Assembly: GCA_049325095.1 (NCBI GenBank) | Contig: JBMOPO010000037.1 | Location: 1 to 64,000, forward strand | Direction of reading: 5' to 3' | DNA length: 64,000 nt | From: JAGPUQ01 sp049325095 | Lineage (GTDB): Bacteria > Pseudomonadota > Gammaproteobacteria > Pseudomonadales > Porticoccaceae | Shown here: piece after piece, positions 29,050 through 37,781 of the stretch | Position numbering within the stretch: the first letter of the stretch is position 1 | Layout of the letters: each line of letters starts with the position of its first letter | The notes under the pieces: model-generated | What the model was told of the DNA's origin: nothing | Seen by the model: the letters and a program-made list of their open reading frames with translations, nothing else | The model's database searches: none | Translations under genes and position numbers: made by a program

Positions 29050-30081
29050 CTAGGGGTCCAGGGTGCTGGCGGTGGCGCCGACGGGCGCCTTGTACGGCAG
29101 CGCGGGCAGCTCCTCCACCAGGCGGGGGGCCAGATAACCCGGCAGCCTCGCCAGCAGCGCGCGATGCAAGGCGACCGCCTGAACTCTGGTCACCGCAAAA
29201 TGCGCGGCGCCCTGGACCCGATCCAACAGGTGGAGATAGTAGGGCAGTACGCCGATCGAAAACAGCCCTTCGCTCAATGCGGCCAGTCGGTCGACACTGT
29301 CGTTGATGCCCTGCAACAGCACCGACTGATTGAGCAGCAGGGCGCCGGTGCCCCGCAGCCGGCCGACGGCGGCGGCGACCTCGGCATCGATCTCGTTGGC
29401 GTGGTTGATGTGCAGCACCACCGAACATTGCAACCCGGTGTCCCCCAGCCAGGCGAGCAACCGGGCGTCGACCCGGGCGGGGATGACCACCGGCAGCCGG
29501 GTATGGATGCGCAGCCGCCGGACGTGGGGAATGGCGGCCACCTGCGCGGTCAGCCAGGCCAGCAGCCCGTCGCCCGCCGCCAGCGGATCGCCGCCGCTGT
29601 AGATCACCTCGGCGATCGACGGCTGGCGGCGGATGTAGTCGAGCGCCGGCTGCCACTGGCGGCGGCCCGGGGTGTTGGCGGCATAGTCGAAATGGCGGCG
29701 AAAGCAGTAGCGGCAGTGCACCGCGCAGGCCGGGCTGGCGAGCAGCAACACCCGGCCGTGGTACTTGTGGATCAGCCCGGGGACCGGGTTGGCCTCGCGC
29801 TCGCGCAGCGGATCCGCCACATAGCCCGGCGCATCGGCCAGTTCCCGGATCCCGGGCAGGACCTGCAGCAGCAGCGGGTCGGCGGGATCGCCGCGGCGCA
29901 TGCGCGCCAGGTAGGGGCGCGGCACCCGCAGCGGGAACTGCGCCGCGGCGGCGGGAGCCATGCCCAGGGCGGCGGGATCGAGATCGAGCAGTTGCGCCAG
30001 TTCGAGGGGGTCGCGGATCGCCCGGGCGAGCTCCGTCTGCCAGTCGCACGCCTGCCGCGCCGCGCTGCCCTGCTGTATCAT
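29050..30081 (-). CDS. epmB: Lysine 2,3-aminomutase for EF-P (EpmB)
   Basis: A 343-residue radical SAM enzyme that converts lysine to (R)-beta-lysine, used to modify elongation factor P. The 4Fe-4S motif is CAVHCRYCFRRHF near residue 135. PLP- and SAM-contact regions YSGGDPLA and HINHANE follow. It is divergent from efp with only 40 bp between the starts, so the promoters must overlap. With efp and epmA next door the pathway is nearly complete; the hydroxylase EpmC is not seen here. Confidence 0.93.
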   Translation of the reverse strand: MIQQGSAARQACDWQTELARAIRDPLELAQLLDLDPAALGMAPAAAAQFPLRVPRPYLARMRRGDPADPLLLQVLPGIRELADAPGYVADPLREREANPVPGLIHKYHGRVLLLASPACAVHCRYCFRRHFDYAANTPGRRQWQPALDYIRRQPSIAEVIYSGGDPLAAGDGLLAWLTAQVAAIPHVRRLRIHTRLPVVIPARVDARLLAWLGDTGLQCSVVLHINHANEIDAEVAAAVGRLRGTGALLLNQSVLLQGINDSVDRLAALSEGLFSIGVLPYYLHLLDRVQGAAHFAVTRVQAVALHRALLARLPGYLAPRLVEELPALPYKAPVGATASTLDP

Positions 30082-30121
30082 GGCGGCCCTCGCACGCGAC
30101 CTCGAAAACGGAAGGAAAGGA

Positions 30122-30691
30122 ATGGCGTCTTATTCTACCAGCGAATTTCGCTCCGGCCTGAAGGTGATGCTGGACGGCGATCCCTGCGCCATCCTCGAAA
30201 ACGAATTCGTCAAGCCCGGCAAGGGCCAGGCGTTCAACCGGGTGCGGCTGCGCAACCTGCGCAGCGGGCGGGTCTGGGAACGGACCTTCAAGTCCGGCGA
30301 CTCCCTGGAAGGCGCCGACGTGGTCGATGTCGAGATGCAGTACCTCTACTCCGACGGCGAGCACTGGCATTTCATGCAGCCGGACACCTTCGAGCAGCAC
30401 CAGGCGGACGCCGCGACGGTCGGCGAAGCCACCCAGTGGCTGCGCGAACAGGACCTCTGCGTGGTGACCCTGTACAACGGCCATCCGCTCGCGGTCACCC
30501 CGCCGAATCACGTCGAGCTGGAGATCGTCGAGACCGATCCCGGCATTCGCGGCGATACCGCCACCGGCGGCACCAAGCCGGCGCGGCTCAGCACCGGCGC
30601 GGTGGTCAAGGTGCCGCTGTTTCTCAATGTCGGCGACGTGGTGCGGGTCGACACCCGTACCGGCGAATACCTGGGCCGGGCCCGGGATTGA
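30122..30691 (+). CDS. efp: Elongation factor P
   Basis: A 189-residue translation factor that relieves ribosome stalling at polyproline stretches. The lysine that receives beta-lysine is K34 in KPGKGQAF, exactly the position used by E. coli EF-P. All three OB-like domains are present (ends TGEYLGRARD). ATG 30122 follows GGAAGGAAAGG. The epmA gene starts 39 bp after its stop on the same strand. Confidence 0.97.
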   Translation: MASYSTSEFRSGLKVMLDGDPCAILENEFVKPGKGQAFNRVRLRNLRSGRVWERTFKSGDSLEGADVVDVEMQYLYSDGEHWHFMQPDTFEQHQADAATVGEATQWLREQDLCVVTLYNGHPLAVTPPNHVELEIVETDPGIRGDTATGGTKPARLSTGAVVKVPLFLNVGDVVRVDTRTGEYLGRARD

Positions 30692-30730
30692 TCGCCGCCG
30701 CCCCGCGCGGCGGTTGGCAAAGGTGCGGCG

Positions 30731-31678
30731 GTGAGCGACTGGCGGCCGACCGCGGGCCTGGAGGCGATGGCGCACCGCGCCCGGCTGCTCGCCGCCGTCC
30801 GCGCCTTCTTCGCGGCCCGCGGGGTGTTGGAACTCGAAGTCCCGCTGCTGGGGCGGGCCGGGGTCACCGACCCGCACATCGACAACCTGGAGGTCGCCGG
30901 CAGGCCGCCCTGGTACCTGCAGAGCTCCCCGGAATACTTCCTCAAGCGCTGGCTGGCGGTCCACCCGCATGCGGTGTATTACCTGGGCAAGGCGTTTCGC
31001 GCCGGCGAGCGCGGCCGCCTGCACCATCCCGAATTCACCCTGCTGGAGTGGTATCGCCCCGGCTGGGACGATGACCGGCTGATCGGGGAGGTGGCGGAAC
31101 TGCTCGCCGGGCTGGGCGCGGGAGATGCCCATCGGCGCCTGGACTACGGCGCCTGCTTTGCCGCAACCACCGGCCTGGACCCGCACGCCGCCACCGCTGA
31201 CGAACTGCGCGCGCGCGCCGCCGCGGCGGCCGGCCAGCCGCCGTCCCAATGGGCCGACCAGCTCCGCGCCACCTGCCTCGACCTGCTGTTCAGCCTGGCC
31301 GTACAGCCCGAATTGCCCGCCGGGGTGGTGTTCGTCACCCGCTACCCCGCCTGTCAGGCGGCGCTGGCGCGGATCGCCGACGAGCCGGGAAGGGGTGCGG
31401 TGGCGCGGCGCTTCGAGGTGTTCCTCGACCGCATCGAACTGGGCAACGGCTACTGGGAGCTGACCGATGCCGGGGAGCAGCGCCGGCGCTTCGCCCGCGA
31501 TCTCGACCAGCGCCGGGCGCTGGGGCGCCCCCTGCGCGCGCCGGATGCGCGCCTGCTGGCCGCGCTGCGGGCCGGCCTGCCGCCCTGTGCCGGGGTCGCG
31601 CTGGGCATCGATCGCCTGCTGATGGCGCTCCTGGACGCCCGGCACATCCGCGAGGTGCTGGCCTTCGCCGAGGAGTAG
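30731..31678 (+). CDS. epmA: EF-P lysine ligase (EpmA/PoxA/GenX)
   Basis: A 315-residue class II lysyl-tRNA-synthetase-like enzyme that joins (R)-beta-lysine to K34 of EF-P. Class II motifs are visible: motif 2 around FRAGERGRLHHPEFTLLEWYR near residues 90-110, and motif 3 in GVALGIDRLLMALL near the C terminus. The anticodon-binding domain is absent, as in the family. The start is GTG 30731 with AAAGG upstream. It ends 9 bp before the convergent cysE gene. Confidence 0.94.
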   Translation: MSDWRPTAGLEAMAHRARLLAAVRAFFAARGVLELEVPLLGRAGVTDPHIDNLEVAGRPPWYLQSSPEYFLKRWLAVHPHAVYYLGKAFRAGERGRLHHPEFTLLEWYRPGWDDDRLIGEVAELLAGLGAGDAHRRLDYGACFAATTGLDPHAATADELRARAAAAAGQPPSQWADQLRATCLDLLFSLAVQPELPAGVVFVTRYPACQAALARIADEPGRGAVARRFEVFLDRIELGNGYWELTDAGEQRRRFARDLDQRRALGRPLRAPDARLLAALRAGLPPCAGVALGIDRLLMALLDARHIREVLAFAEE

Positions 31679-31687
31679 CGGGCGATC

Positions 31688-32524
31688 TTACAACCCGCTG
31701 CAACCCTCCAGGCTGTGGTCCATCTTGCGGGCGGGCTCCTCGGTGACCCGGCCCACCACCCGGGCGGGCACCCCGGCGGCCACCGCGTGGGCCGGCACCG
31801 GCTGCAGGACCACGCTGGCGGCGATGATCTTGGCGCCTTCGCCGACCTCGATGTTGCCAAGGATCTTGGCGCCGGGGCCGATCAGCACGCCGCGGCGGAT
31901 CTTGGGGTGGCGGTCGCCGGTCTCCTTGCCGGTGCCGCCGAGGGTCACCGACTGCATCATCGACACCCCGTCCTCGACCACCGCGGTCTCGCCGATCACC
32001 ACGCCGGTGGCGTGATCGATCATGATGCCCCGGCCGATGCGTGCGGCGGGGTGGATGTCCACCCCGAAGGCCACCGAAACGCGGTTCTGCAGCACCAGGG
32101 CGAAGTTGCGGTGGCCGGTTTGCCACAGCCGGTGTGCCACCCGGTGGGTGGTGAGGGCGTGAAAGCCCTTGAAGTACAGCAGCGGGGTGGAGAAATCCCG
32201 GCACGCCGAGTCGCGCTCGTAGGTGGCGATGATGTCGCTGCGCGCGCTGTCGATGATCTCCGGCTGGCGGGCGAAGGCGTCGTCGAAAATTTCCCGCAGC
32301 AGGAGCGCCGGGGTGACGTCGCTGGCGAGCTTGTTGGCGAGGTGGAAGCTCAGCGCCGCGGCCAGATCCCGGTGGTTGAGGATGGTGCTGTGGAGGAAGC
32401 TGGCGAGCAGCGGCTCGGCCGCCACCTGCTCGCGCACCTCGGCGACCACGGTCTCCCACAGGGAGACGTTGCAGGGGTTCTCCCGGGCGTCGCTGGCGAG
32501 GTATTCGGGGTTGCGCTGGGCCAT
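31688..32524 (-). CDS. cysE: Serine O-acetyltransferase
   Basis: A 278-residue enzyme that makes O-acetylserine for cysteine synthesis. The N-terminal helical domain is followed from about residue 150 by left-handed beta-helix hexapeptide repeats with the active-site region DHATGVVIGET and GGTGKETGDRHPKI. Length fits the E. coli-type enzyme. It follows comF by 23 bp on the same strand, so they are probably co-transcribed. Confidence 0.95.
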   Translation of the reverse strand: MAQRNPEYLASDARENPCNVSLWETVVAEVREQVAAEPLLASFLHSTILNHRDLAAALSFHLANKLASDVTPALLLREIFDDAFARQPEIIDSARSDIIATYERDSACRDFSTPLLYFKGFHALTTHRVAHRLWQTGHRNFALVLQNRVSVAFGVDIHPAARIGRGIMIDHATGVVIGETAVVEDGVSMMQSVTLGGTGKETGDRHPKIRRGVLIGPGAKILGNIEVGEGAKIIAASVVLQPVPAHAVAAGVPARVVGRVTEEPARKMDHSLEGCSGL

Positions 32525-32547
32525 GACCCATTATCCGGGGGCCGCGA

Positions 32548-33267
32548 TCAGTTTGCCAACCCGGCGCGGCTCACCGCCCAGATCTCGATGCGCTCGACCC
32601 CTGCCCGCCGCAGGCAGCCGGCCACCGCCTCGACGGTGCTGCCCGTGGTGATGACGTCGTCGACCAGCGCCAGGTGGCGGGGCAGGGCTTCGCTGGCGGC
32701 GGCAACGGCAAAGGCGCGGGTCAGGTTGCGGTGCCGCTGCGCGCGGGAGAGCCCGACCTGGGGTGGTGTGGCGCGCAGCCGCCGCACCAGCCGGTCGCGC
32801 ACCGGAATCCCCAGGGTGCGGCCGAGCGGCAGGGCCAGCTCCAGCGCCTGGTTGAACCCCCGCGCCACCTGGCGCCGCCAGTGCAGGGGTACCGGCACCA
32901 GGGCCTCGGGGAGGGGGGTGTTGCGCAGCCTTGCCCGGGCCGCGATCAGCGCCGCCAGGGGCGCGGCCTGGGCCAGGTCTCCGCCGTACTTGAGGCGCTG
33001 GATCATCCCGTCCACCGGCGGGGCGTGATGGCAGGGGGCCAGGCTCGCCTCGAACGGCGGCGGGCGTCGCTGACAGCGGCCACAGATGCCGGGTACCGGC
33101 AGGGGCAGCGCGCAGCGCCGGCAGGCGCTGGCGATCCTGGGCAGGGCGGCGTCGCAGGCGGCGCAGAGGTCGAGGGCGCGGCCGCTCGCCCGCCCGCAGA
33201 GCAGGCAGACGCCGGGAAAGAGGGCGAAGCCGCAGCGGTGCAGCCAGGTCGTCGCAGTGGTGGTCAA
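32548..33267 (-). CDS. comF: ComF-family phosphoribosyltransferase-like protein
   Basis: A 239-residue protein with an N-terminal zinc-ribbon-like region containing seven or more cysteines (CLLCG, CAACD, CRRC, CGRC) and a C-terminal phosphoribosyltransferase domain with LALVDDVITTGSTVE near residues 185-199. ComF proteins are linked to DNA uptake; their enzyme role is unsettled. Start TTG 33267 is the only reasonable choice but lies inside the presumed biotin operator region. Divergent from bioB. Confidence 0.88.
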   Translation of the reverse strand: MTTTATTWLHRCGFALFPGVCLLCGRASGRALDLCAACDAALPRIASACRRCALPLPVPGICGRCQRRPPPFEASLAPCHHAPPVDGMIQRLKYGGDLAQAAPLAALIAARARLRNTPLPEALVPVPLHWRRQVARGFNQALELALPLGRTLGIPVRDRLVRRLRATPPQVGLSRAQRHRNLTRAFAVAAASEALPRHLALVDDVITTGSTVEAVAGCLRRAGVERIEIWAVSRAGLAN

Positions 33268-33290
33268 CTTGAAATCCGTCCCTGGTTGAC
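33263..33290 (+). promoter_or_regulatory. Inverted repeat at the bioB promoter, possible BirA operator
   Basis: GTCAAC (33263-33268) and GTTGAC (33285-33290) are exact inverse complements 16 bp apart. The right half, GGTTGACAG, resembles the BirA half-site GGTTTACAA and covers the -35 box of bioB. The left half fits the usual BirA consensus only with a one-base shift. Repression by BirA with biotin is therefore plausible, not shown. Confidence 0.35.
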
Positions 33291-33313
33291 AGTGGAGGCG
33301 CCGGGGATATGAT
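33286..33313 (+). promoter_or_regulatory. Sigma-70 type promoter of bioB
   Basis: TTGACA (33286-33291) is a perfect -35 box; 16 bp later TATGAT (33308-33313) is a near-perfect -10 box. Transcription should begin near 33320. The -10 box contains the ATG at 33309, so that codon would be outside the message and cannot be the bioB start. Confidence 0.7.
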
Positions 33314-33356
33314 CGGCGATTCCCGCGCCCGGCGCGCCGCGCAGATGTCGATGATC

Positions 33357-34385
33357 ATGACACCGATCCGCCACGACTGGACCCGGGCCGAGGTCCTGGC
33401 GCTGTTCGCGCTGCCCTTCAACGACCTGCTGTTCCGGGCCCAGCAGGTGCATCGCGAGCGGTTCGACCCCAATGCGGTGCAGGTCAGCACCCTGCTGTCG
33501 ATCAAGACCGGCGCCTGCCCGGAGGACTGCAAGTACTGCCCGCAGAGCGCCCGCTACGATACCGGACTGGAGCGCGAAAAACTGCTCGAACTGGAACAGG
33601 TGATCGCCCAGGCGCGCCGCGCCCGGGAGCAGGGGGCGACCCGCTTCTGCATGGGCGCCGCCTGGCGCTCGCCCCACGACCGCGATCTGCCCCGGGTGCT
33701 GGCCATGGTGCGCGAGGTCAAGGCCCTGGGGCTGGAGACCTGCATGACCCTGGGCATGCTGGAGGATCACCAGGCGCGCGCCCTGGCCGCGGCGGGTCTC
33801 GACTACTACAACCACAACCTGGATACCTCGCCGGAGTTCTACGGCGCGATCATCACCACCCGCACCTACCAGGAGCGGCTCGAGACCCTGGCCCGCGTCC
33901 GCGCGGCCGGCATGAAAGTGTGCTGCGGGGGAATCCTGGGCATGGGCGAGGATCTCGCCGACCGCGCCGGCCTGCTGGTGCAGCTGGCCAATTTGCCCGA
34001 ACACCCGGAGTCGGTGCCCATCAACCAACTGGTGCGGGTGGCCGGCACTCCGCTCGCGGATGCCGAGCCGCTGGACCCGTTCGATTTCGTGCGCACCATC
34101 GCGGTGGCGCGGATCCTGATGCCGGCCTCCCATGTGCGCCTCTCGGCGGGGCGCGAGGACATGAACGAACAGACCCAGGCGCTGGCCTTTTTCGCCGGCG
34201 CCAATTCCATCTTCTACGGCGAGCGGCTGCTCACCACCCCCAACCCGGAGGCCGACCGCGACCGCCGGCTGTTCCACCGGCTGGGGATCCAGCCCGAGCC
34301 TGCGCCGGAATCCGAAGCAGCCGGTCGCGTGCCGCAGCGCGGCGCAGCGCGGCTCTGGTACGACGCGGCGGTGCCCGGCGGGTGA
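33357..34385 (+). CDS. bioB: Biotin synthase
   Basis: A 342-residue radical SAM enzyme that inserts sulfur into dethiobiotin. The cluster motif is CPEDCKYCPQS near residue 45, and the family strings STLLSIKTGA and RFCMGAAWR are present. The open frame extends to ATG 33309, but that codon lies in the -10 box of the promoter; starts at 33345, 33351 or 33357 are possible, and 33357 (MTPIRHDWT) aligns best with E. coli BioB. A few residues after the family end are Arg/Glu rich. The GTG start of bioF overlaps its stop. Confidence 0.95.
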   Translation: MTPIRHDWTRAEVLALFALPFNDLLFRAQQVHRERFDPNAVQVSTLLSIKTGACPEDCKYCPQSARYDTGLEREKLLELEQVIAQARRAREQGATRFCMGAAWRSPHDRDLPRVLAMVREVKALGLETCMTLGMLEDHQARALAAAGLDYYNHNLDTSPEFYGAIITTRTYQERLETLARVRAAGMKVCCGGILGMGEDLADRAGLLVQLANLPEHPESVPINQLVRVAGTPLADAEPLDPFDFVRTIAVARILMPASHVRLSAGREDMNEQTQALAFFAGANSIFYGERLLTTPNPEADRDRRLFHRLGIQPEPAPESEAAGRVPQRGAARLWYDAAVPGG

Positions 34386-35563
34386 CCAATCCGGATCCGG
34401 AGCTCGAGGCCGCCCTGGCCGAGCGCCGCGCCCGCCAGCTCCATCGCCAGCGGCTGACCCTGGAGACCGCCCAGGGCGCCGCGATCCGCATCGGCGGGCA
34501 GGCGTGCGTCAATTTCTCCAGCAACGACTATCTCGGCCTGGCGGCGGACCCCGAGGTGGTGGCGGCGCTCATCGAGGGCGCGCGGCGCTGGGGCGTGGGC
34601 GGCGGCGCCTCGCACCTGATCAGCGGGCACAGCGGCGCCCACCAGGCGCTCGAGGAAGCGCTCGCGGAATTCACCGGGCGGCCCAGGGCGCTGCTGTTCT
34701 CCACCGGCTACATGGCCAATATGGGGGTCATCAACGCGCTCGCCCGGGACGGCGACCTGGTGGTGCAGGACCGGCTCAACCACGCTTCGCTGCTCGACGG
34801 CGGCTTTCTCTGCCGGGCGCGCTTCGAGCGCTACCCGCACGCCGATCCGGCCGCCCTGGAAGCGCTGCTGGCCGGCGCCGGTTCGGGGCGGCGGCTGGTG
34901 GTCACCGACGGCGTGTTCAGCATGGACGGCGATCTGGCGCCCCTGGCGGAGTTGGCGGCCCTGGCCGACCGCCACGGCGCCTGGCTGATGGTCGACGACG
35001 CCCACGGGTTCGGGGTGCTCGGCGCACGGGGCGGCGGCGCGGTGGAAGCCCTGGGGCTGGGCCTGGACCAGGTGCCCATCCTGGTCGGCACCCTGGGCAA
35101 GGCGTTCGGCACCTTCGGCGCCTTCGTGGCCGGCAGCGAGGCCTTGATCGAGACCCTGATCCAGTTCGCCCGCACCTACATCTACACCACGGCGCTGCCG
35201 CCGGCGGTGGCGGCCGCCACCCTGGTCAGCCTGCGCCTGGCGCAAACCCAGGGCTGGCGCCGCGAGCGGTTGCAGGAGCTGATCGCCCGGTTCCGCGCCG
35301 GCGCCCGCGCACGGGAACTCCCCCTGCTGCCGTCCGCCACCCCGATCCAGCCGGTGCCGGTCGGGGATTCGGCCCTGGCGGTGGCGCTCGCCGCGCGGCT
35401 GCGCGCGGCGGGTTATCTGGTCGGCGGCATTCGCCCGCCCACGGTCCCGCCAGGGACCGCGCGGCTGCGGATTGCGCTGTGCGCGGCCCACGAGCCGCAG
35501 CAGGTGGACGGGCTGCTCGACGCCCTGGCGGCCGCCTGGCGGGAGCTGATCCCGGTCCCCTGA
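34382..35563 (+). CDS. bioF: 8-amino-7-oxononanoate synthase
   Basis: A 393-residue PLP enzyme that condenses pimeloyl-ACP (or CoA) with alanine in biotin synthesis. Typical segments: SSNDYLGLA near residue 40, GGGASHLISGHS near 75, DDAHGFGVLG near 205, and the PLP lysine in GTLGKAFG near 240. It starts at GTG 34382, overlapping the bioB stop by 4 bp, so the two are translationally coupled. The remaining bio genes (bioA, bioC, bioD, bioH) are not in the window after it. Confidence 0.95.
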   Translation: MTNPDPELEAALAERRARQLHRQRLTLETAQGAAIRIGGQACVNFSSNDYLGLAADPEVVAALIEGARRWGVGGGASHLISGHSGAHQALEEALAEFTGRPRALLFSTGYMANMGVINALARDGDLVVQDRLNHASLLDGGFLCRARFERYPHADPAALEALLAGAGSGRRLVVTDGVFSMDGDLAPLAELAALADRHGAWLMVDDAHGFGVLGARGGGAVEALGLGLDQVPILVGTLGKAFGTFGAFVAGSEALIETLIQFARTYIYTTALPPAVAAATLVSLRLAQTQGWRRERLQELIARFRAGARARELPLLPSATPIQPVPVGDSALAVALAARLRAAGYLVGGIRPPTVPPGTARLRIALCAAHEPQQVDGLLDALAAAWRELIPVP

Positions 35564-35693
35564 GCAGGGGTCGAAGCGGGCCGCGCCTGCGGCCATAATG
35601 GAGTCCGGCGCCACGCCCTTCGGGAAGCCGGGGGCGGGCGCCTGGCAACCACCAGGACCGGATGCGGTCCGGATCGAATCGACGGGGGAGGTC

Positions 35694-37496
35694 ATGCCGC
35701 AATATCGGGTTCCCGTGCGGGACATGAAATTCGTGCGCGAGGAGGTGCTGGATTTCCCCTCGCTGTGGCAGCGCCTGCCCGGCTGCGGGGAGCTGACCGC
35801 CGAATTCGCCGGCGACATCTACCAGGCGGTCGCCCGGCTGTGCGAGGAGGTGCTGGCGCCGCTGTGGCGCAGCGGCGACGAAGAGGGCTGCACCTGGAGC
35901 CCCGCGGGGGTGCGCACGCCGGCGGGCTTCCGGGAGGCGTACGCCAGGTATCGGGAGGGGGGCTGGCCGGCGCTGACCGGGCCGGTGGAATACGGCGGAC
36001 AGGGGCTGCCGCCGTCCCTGGAGAGCGTGCTCAACGAGTTCGTGGGCACCGCCAACTGGGCCTGGAGCATGTACCCCTTTCTCGCCAAGGGCGGCCGGCT
36101 GACGATCACCGCCCACGGCGACGACGCCGTCAAGCGCCAGTACCTGCCCAAGCTGATCTCCGGCGAATGGACCGCCACCATGTGCCTGACCGAGGCCCAC
36201 GCCGGAACCGACCTGGGCATCCTGCGCACCAAGGCCGAGCCCGCGGCCGACGGCAGCTACCGGATCAACGGCACCAAGATCTTCATCTCCTCGGGCGAGC
36301 ACGATCTGGTCGACAACATCCTGCACATCGTGCTGGCCCGGCTGCCGGATGCGCCGCCGGGCACCAAGGGCATCTCGCTGTTCCTGGTGCCCAAGCGGCT
36401 GCCGGATGCCGACGGCAACGCCGGGGCGTCCAACGGGGTGTCCTGCGGCGCCATCGAACACAAGATGGGCATCCACGGCAACGCCACCGCGGTGCTTCAT
36501 TTCGAGAACGCCAGGGGCTTCCTGCTCGGCGAGCCCAACCGCGGGCTCAATGCCATGTTCACCTTCATGAACATCGCCCGCATCGGCACCGCGGTGCAGG
36601 GTGTGGCCCACGCCGAACTGGCCCTGCAGGGCGCGGTGCGCTACGCCCGCGAGCGCCTCCAGATGCGCGCCGCCACCGGGCCGGTCAATCCCGACGGGCC
36701 GGCCGATCCCATCATCGTGCACCCCGACGTGCGGCGCATGTTGCTCACCATCAAGGCCTTCGCCGAGGGCACGCGGCTGCTGATCCAGGCGCTCGCCTAC
36801 GAGGTCGATCGCGCCTATCTGGCGCCCACGGAGGAGGAGCGCCGCGCCGCCGGGGACCTGCTCGCGCTGCTGACGCCGATCGCCAAGGGCTTTTGCACCG
36901 AAGTGGGTTTCGAGGCCGCCAGTCTGGGCATCCAGGTGTTCGGCGGCCATGGCTATATCCGCGAGTCGGGCATGGAGCAGAACCTGCGCGATGCTCGCAT
37001 CGGCATGATCTATGAAGGCACCAACGGCATCCAGGCGATCGACCTGCTGGGGCGCAAGGTGCTGGCCAGCCGGGGCGCGCTGCTCGCCCCTTGGCTGCAA
37101 CAGATCGCGGCATTCGGCCGGGACTGCTCCACCGAAGCCGGGATGGCGGAATTCACCCGGCCCCTGGGCGAGCTGATCGCCGAATGGGAGGGGCTCACCC
37201 GCGACATCGGCGCCCGCGCCGCGCAGGATCCCGACGAGATGGGTGCGGCGGCCTTCGACTATCTCATGTACGCCGGCTACGTCAGCCTGGCCTACCTGTG
37301 GGCGCGGGCGGCCCGGGTGGCGCAGCGGGCGCTGGCGGCGGGCACCGGCGAAGCGGCCTTCTACCGCGCCAAGCTGCAGACCGCGGCCTTCTATTTTCAG
37401 AAAGTGCTGCCCCGCACCCGGGCGCTGGTGGCCGGGATGCAGAACGGTGCGCGGACCTTGATGGACCTGCCCGCCGAATCCTTCCTGCTGGAATGA
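35694..37496 (+). CDS. Acyl-CoA dehydrogenase, long DmdC-like type
   Basis: A 600-residue FAD enzyme. The extra C-terminal helical domain makes it longer than ordinary acyl-CoA dehydrogenases (about 380) and like the 3-methylmercaptopropionyl-CoA dehydrogenase group. Visible parts: CLTEAHAGTDLG near 165, FISSGEHD near 200, GGHGYIRESGMEQNLRD near 420, and the base region IYEGTNGIQA near 440. GGGGGAG before ATG 35694 sets the start. It is followed by a small membrane protein gene and a CoA-transferase. Substrate unknown. Confidence 0.9.
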   Translation: MPQYRVPVRDMKFVREEVLDFPSLWQRLPGCGELTAEFAGDIYQAVARLCEEVLAPLWRSGDEEGCTWSPAGVRTPAGFREAYARYREGGWPALTGPVEYGGQGLPPSLESVLNEFVGTANWAWSMYPFLAKGGRLTITAHGDDAVKRQYLPKLISGEWTATMCLTEAHAGTDLGILRTKAEPAADGSYRINGTKIFISSGEHDLVDNILHIVLARLPDAPPGTKGISLFLVPKRLPDADGNAGASNGVSCGAIEHKMGIHGNATAVLHFENARGFLLGEPNRGLNAMFTFMNIARIGTAVQGVAHAELALQGAVRYARERLQMRAATGPVNPDGPADPIIVHPDVRRMLLTIKAFAEGTRLLIQALAYEVDRAYLAPTEEERRAAGDLLALLTPIAKGFCTEVGFEAASLGIQVFGGHGYIRESGMEQNLRDARIGMIYEGTNGIQAIDLLGRKVLASRGALLAPWLQQIAAFGRDCSTEAGMAEFTRPLGELIAEWEGLTRDIGARAAQDPDEMGAAAFDYLMYAGYVSLAYLWARAARVAQRALAAGTGEAAFYRAKLQTAAFYFQKVLPRTRALVAGMQNGARTLMDLPAESFLLE

Positions 37497-37509
37497 GGCG
37501 CGACCTGGG

Positions 37510-37695
37510 ATGAAACAGCGGCCGCAGCTTTCCGAGGACGATCTCGCCCGGGTGCGGGAATACCTGAATTCGCCGATCCACCAAGTCGAGCGGCAGCCGT
37601 TCCGGCCGCTGCGGCTGCTGCTGGTGATCTGGCTGGTGATCGGATCGATCAGCGGCGCCGCCTGGCTGACGGCGCGCATGATGGGCGCACTCTGA
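37510..37695 (+). CDS. Small single-span membrane protein, DUF3094-like
   Basis: A 61-residue protein with a charged N terminus (MKQRPQLSEDDLARV), the segment YLNSPIHQVER, and one membrane helix at residues about 35-55. Length and the YLNSP-(x)-Q-VER segment match what I recall as DUF3094 of pseudomonads. It starts 13 bp after the acyl-CoA dehydrogenase stop and is probably in the same operon. Function unknown. Confidence 0.75.
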   Translation: MKQRPQLSEDDLARVREYLNSPIHQVERQPFRPLRLLLVIWLVIGSISGAAWLTARMMGAL

Positions 37696-37781
37696 ATCGG
37701 GCCTCACCGGCGCCGCAGCGGGAGGCTCCCGGGTCGATTTTCTGGCGGCTACCACAACCACCGGTCATGGGGGGCCGGCAT

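Noticed and set aside
27691..31074. 1127-codon plus-strand open frame
   Set aside because: Runs opposite the fimX neighbour and epmB, then across efp in another frame; translation is Gln/Gly/Arg rich with no domain.
33309..33344. ATG 33309 as the bioB start
   Set aside because: It lies within the -10 box of a near-consensus promoter and adds residues without counterpart in BioB.
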